A stretch of DNA of 7,287 nucleotides from Candidatus Galloscillospira excrementavium (lineage in GTDB: Bacteria; Bacillota; Clostridia; Oscillospirales; Oscillospiraceae): NCBI GenBank assembly GCA_018711785.1, contig DVHW01000031.1, forward strand, positions 1 to 7,287, written 5' to 3'. A model generated the notes under the pieces. That model searched no databases and had not been told where the DNA came from. It saw nothing but the letters and a program-made list of their open reading frames with translations. This document shows positions 5,471 through 7,287 of this stretch, in pieces (the first letter of the stretch is position 1; each line of letters opens with the position of its first letter). Both the position numbers and the translations under genes were made by a program.

Positions 5471-5495
5471 CTAGGGGGTATCCAATACCCCCTAG
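5471..5495. repeat. Perfect 11-bp hairpin
   Basis: The arms CTAGGGGGTAT (5471-5481) and ATACCCCCTAG (5485-5495) are exactly complementary around loop CCA. The 3' part ATACCCCC recurs at 5543-5550, so the 5' arm has a second possible partner downstream. No T-run follows, so it is not a terminator in itself. Confidence 0.8.
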
Positions 5496-5498
5496 ATA

Positions 5499-5542
5499 CG
5501 AGGGGCTGCGCCAGTGTGCGCACTGGGCGCGGCCGCCCCTCG
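5499..5542 (+). promoter_or_regulatory. Long hairpin, possible antiterminator form
   Basis: CGAGGGGC (5499-5506) pairs perfectly with GCCCCTCG (5535-5542). Inside it GCGCCAGTG (5508-5516) pairs with 5521-5530 with one bulged G, around loop TGCG. Its 3' arm is the same segment used as the 5' arm of the terminator-like stem that follows, so only one of the two can form. The regulatory role is inference. Confidence 0.5.
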
Positions 5543-5586
5543 ATACCCCCGGTTTCGCGCCCCGTGGCGCGGGTCGAGGGGTTTTT
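5536..5586 (+). terminator. Intrinsic terminator-like stem between the ACT and DUF711 genes
   Basis: CCCCTCGA (5536-5543) pairs perfectly with TCGAGGGG (5574-5581), followed at once by TTTTT (5582-5586). An inner hairpin CGCGCC/GGCGCG (5556-5561, 5566-5571) shortens the loop. If used, it would stop transcription about 135 nt before the DUF711 start. I find no clear promoter between it and that gene, so it is more likely partial or conditional than absolute. Confidence 0.5.
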
Positions 5587-5686
5587 CCAAGGCCGCAGCG
5601 TAAAGAACATGTGCCGGGGGCACATGTTTCGCGCAGGCCGCAGCGGCTATGCCGCGAGGAGACTACGGGTAGGTCCTTGGAAAAAC
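5581..5686. repeat. 12-bp inverted repeat enclosing smaller hairpins and a direct repeat
   Basis: GTTTTTCCAAGG (5581-5592) and CCTTGGAAAAAC (5675-5686) are perfect inverted arms. Between them lie AACATGTGCC/GGCACATGTT (5606-5615, 5619-5628, loop GGG), GCGGC/GCCGC (5643-5647, 5651-5655, loop TAT) and a 10-bp direct repeat GGCCGCAGCG (5591-5600, 5636-5645). The left arm contains the T-run of the preceding terminator-like stem. The arms could be ends of a small palindromic element or the closing stem of a folded RNA. Confidence 0.7.
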
Positions 5687-5722
5687 GGGCCCCCACCCCA
5701 CTGATTGAGAGGAAACACCGCC

Positions 5723-7081
5723 GTGATCAACAAGACTGAAATTCTGGACACCATCCATATGATCGACCAGCAGCACCTGGACATCCGCACCATCACCATG
5801 GGCATCTCCCTGCTGGACTGCTGCGACAGCGACCGCTCCGCCGCCTGCCGGAAGATCTACGACAAGATCACCCGCTGCGCCGCCCGGCTGGTACATACCG
5901 GGGAGGACATCGAGAAAGAGTTCGGCATCCCCATCGTCAACAAGCGCATCTCGGTCACCCCCATGGCCCTGGTGGCCGCCGCCAGCCAGTGTGAGGACTA
6001 TGTGCCCTTCGCCGTGGCCCTGGACCAGGCCGCCCGGGAGACTGGCGTGGACTTCATCGGCGGCTTTTCCGCCCTGGTGCAGAAGGGGATGACCTCCGCA
6101 GACAAGAAGCTCATCGCCTCCATCCCCGAGGCCCTGGCTGCCACCGAGCTGGTGTGCTCCTCGGTCAACGTGGGCTCCACCAAGGCGGGCATCAACATGG
6201 ACGCAGTGGCGGCCATGGGCCGCACCATCAAAGCCACGGCGGAGCACACTGCCGATCGGGGCGGCTTTGGCTGTGCCAAGCTGGTGGTGTTCTGCAACGC
6301 GGTGGAGGACAACCCCTTTATGGCCGGCGCCTTCCACGGCGTAGGGGAGGGGGACTGTGTTATCAACGTGGGCGTTTCCGGTCCCGGCGTGGTCCACCAC
6401 GCCCTCCAGGCCGTGAAGGGACAGAGCTTCGATATGGTGGCGGAAACCGTGAAAAAGACCGCCTTCCGCATTACCCGCATGGGCCAGCTGGTGGCTCAGG
6501 AGGCCAGCCGCCGCCTGGGGGTGCCCTTTGGCATCGTGGACCTCAGTCTGGCCCCCACCCCCGCCGTGGGGGACAGCGTGGCCCGCATCCTGGAGGAGAT
6601 GGGGCTGGAGGTCTGCGGCACCCACGGCACCACCGCCGCCCTGGCCCTTTTGAACGACGCGGTGAAGAAGGGTGGCGTCATGGCCTCCTCCCACGTGGGC
6701 GGGCTGTCCGGCGCCTTCATCCCGGTCAGCGAGGACGAGGGCATGATCGCCGCGGCCTCCTCCGGGGCCCTGTGCCTTGACAAGCTGGAGGCCATGACCT
6801 GCGTGTGCTCGGTGGGCCTGGACATGATCGCCGTCCCCGGGGACACCACGGCGGAGACCCTCTCCGCCATCATCGCCGACGAGGCGGCCATCGGCATGGT
6901 CAACTCCAAGACTACCGCCGTGCGCCTCATCCCCGCCCCGGGCAAAAGGGTGGGAGACACGGTGGAGTTCGGCGGCCTGTTGGGCTCCGCTCCGGTGATG
7001 CCGGTCCACCCCTTCTCCAGCCAGGAGTTCATCCGCCGGGGCGGCCGCATCCCCGCCCCCATGCAGAGCCTGAAGAACTGA
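5723..7081 (+). CDS. DUF711 / UPF0210 'PFL family' protein (452 aa)
   Basis: A UPF0210 (DUF711) protein of full usual length, with no established reaction; the 'PFL family' label reflects a distant relation to pyruvate formate-lyase-type folds. Conserved stretches are [17 protein letters not shown] (19-35), the [10 protein letters not shown] segment (71-80), [13 protein letters not shown] (110-122), [16 protein letters not shown] (147-162), [11 protein letters not shown] (214-224), [16 protein letters not shown] (272-287) and [21 protein letters not shown] (371-391). No signal peptide or membrane segment is visible, so it is cytoplasmic. GTG at 5723 is chosen as start: AGAGGA lies 9 nt upstream and the family N-terminus begins here, whereas an in-frame TTG at 5705 would place that ribosome site inside the gene. 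UPF0237 ACT genes usually precede this gene and may control it. A terminator follows. Confidence 0.93.
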   Translation: MINKTEILDTIHMIDQQHLDIRTITMGISLLDCCDSDRSAACRKIYDKITRCAARLVHTGEDIEKEFGIPIVNKRISVTPMALVAAASQCEDYVPFAVALDQAARETGVDFIGGFSALVQKGMTSADKKLIASIPEALAATELVCSSVNVGSTKAGINMDAVAAMGRTIKATAEHTADRGGFGCAKLVVFCNAVEDNPFMAGAFHGVGEGDCVINVGVSGPGVVHHALQAVKGQSFDMVAETVKKTAFRITRMGQLVAQEASRRLGVPFGIVDLSLAPTPAVGDSVARILEEMGLEVCGTHGTTAALALLNDAVKKGGVMASSHVGGLSGAFIPVSEDEGMIAAASSGALCLDKLEAMTCVCSVGLDMIAVPGDTTAETLSAIIADEAAIGMVNSKTTAVRLIPAPGKRVGDTVEFGGLLGSAPVMPVHPFSSQEFIRRGGRIPAPMQSLKN

Positions 7082-7091
7082 ATTTTGCACC

Positions 7092-7133
7092 GGTGCCGCC
7101 CCGCAGAATGCAGGGCGGCACCACCTTATTTTG
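7092..7133 (+). terminator. Intrinsic terminator after the DUF711 gene
   Basis: GGTGCCGCCC (7092-7101) and GGGCGGCACC (7113-7122) form a perfect 10-bp stem. The loop can add three more pairs (GCA/TGC around GAA). The T-rich tract TTATTTTGT follows within 3 nt. It starts 11 nt after the stop codon and clearly ends the transcription unit. Confidence 0.85.
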
Positions 7134-7162
7134 TCACTACTTGTAGTCTCTTCGTAATGTTG

Positions 7163-7196
7163 TTGAGAGGAATTGGGGTGCTTTTCCTGCTAAAAT
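7163..7196 (+). promoter_or_regulatory. Candidate extended -10 promoter for the lipoprotein gene
   Basis: TAAAAT (7191-7196) is preceded by TGC, an extended -10 (7188-7196). No good -35 lies at 17 nt; TTGAGA (7163-7168) is 22 nt away. Placement right after a terminator and about 23 bp ahead of the lipoprotein start supports it. Confidence 0.4.
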
Positions 7197-7219
7197 GGGG
7201 GCAGAAAGGATGGATCGCC

Positions 7220-7287
7220 ATGAAATCGCGCCTGCTCCCCGGGCTCTGCGCCCTCCTGCTGCTCCTCTCCGCCTGCGCGCCCCAGGA
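7220..7287 (+). CDS. Lipoprotein, N-terminal 22 residues only
   Basis: The visible peptide begins MKSRLLPGLCALLLLLSACAPQ: two basic residues, a hydrophobic core of leucines, then the lipobox LSAC with the lipidated cysteine at position 19. It is therefore exported and anchored in the outer face of the cytoplasmic membrane. AAAGGA (7205-7210) lies 9 nt ahead of the ATG. A second ATG at 7210 is in another frame and gives no signal peptide, so it is rejected. The mature protein lies beyond the window, so its function cannot be named. It follows a strong terminator and is probably a separate transcription unit. Confidence 0.8.
   Translation, partial: MKSRLLPGLCALLLLLSACAPQ

Noticed and set aside
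5209..5625. A minus-strand open frame of 138 codons in the same gap, plus shorter ones in other frames
   Set aside because: Arg/Pro-rich composition, no recognisable domain, and it reads through stem-loops; open frames are common by chance in DNA with few A/T stops.
5705..5722. TTG at 5705 as the DUF711 start
   Set aside because: The ribosome site AGAGGA would lie inside the gene, and the family N-terminus begins at the GTG at 5723.
5184..5722. tRNA, rRNA or a known riboswitch in the gap
   Set aside because: No cloverleaf with a CCA-end and TΨC pattern, no rRNA motifs, and no aptamer core I could recognise.
5197..5739. A plus-strand open frame of 180 codons across the hairpin region
   Set aside because: It has no ribosome site, its repeated RREQAKRD peptide only reflects the DNA repeats, and it runs past the start of the DUF711 gene.
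5663..7090. A long minus-strand frame (475 codons) opposite the DUF711 gene
   Set aside because: His/Gly/Val-rich mirror of a real gene in high-GC DNA; the plus strand matches a known family from end to end.

Overview
The window reads as chromosomal core-gene DNA from a high-GC member of the Clostridia, most like the gut Oscillospiraceae (Flavonifractor/Lawsonibacter/Oscillibacter type). This is inferred from GC-rich third codon positions, AGGAGG-type ribosome binding sites, a Bacillus/Clostridium-style ThyA, the MtaB subtype of methylthiotransferase, and the Firmicutes-typical ACT (UPF0237) plus DUF711 (UPF0210) gene pair. No transposase, integrase or phage gene is visible.

Minus strand, 3753 down to 30: mtaB (tRNA ms2t6A37 methylthiotransferase), then a tightly packed block of thyA (thymidylate synthase), a DUF523/TudS-like protein, folA (dihydrofolate reductase) and a Nudix hydrolase. 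Gaps inside the block are 4 nt, a 4-nt overlap and 1 nt. ThyA uses methylene-tetrahydrofolate and leaves dihydrofolate, which FolA recycles, so the core of the block is the dTMP/folate cycle. The DUF523 protein may feed uracil salvage, and the Nudix protein may clean up nucleotides.

Plus strand, 4018 to 4837: a small HPr-like protein that keeps the regulatory-serine region but has no phospho-accepting histidine (Crh-like), followed 1 nt later by a YfbR-type 5'-deoxynucleotidase. The 264-bp gap before it (3754-4017) holds two good sigma-A-type promoters that point at each other across the gap, so the predicted mtaB and hpr leaders overlap antisense by roughly 85 nt.

Plus strand, 4914 to 7081: an ACT-domain protein (UPF0237) and a DUF711/UPF0210 'PFL family' protein, normally close neighbours, are separated here by 539 bp (5184-5722). 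That gap is the most unusual part of the window. It holds two tandem copies of a ~137-bp unit with conserved ends and different but still self-complementary stems, a perfect 11-bp hairpin, a pair of mutually exclusive stems whose second form ends in TTTTT (terminator/antiterminator geometry), and a 12-bp inverted repeat enclosing further hairpins. It looks like a structured RNA or a palindromic repeat element rather than protein-coding DNA.

The window closes with a strong intrinsic terminator after the DUF711 gene, a probable extended -10 promoter, and the first 22 codons of a lipoprotein.
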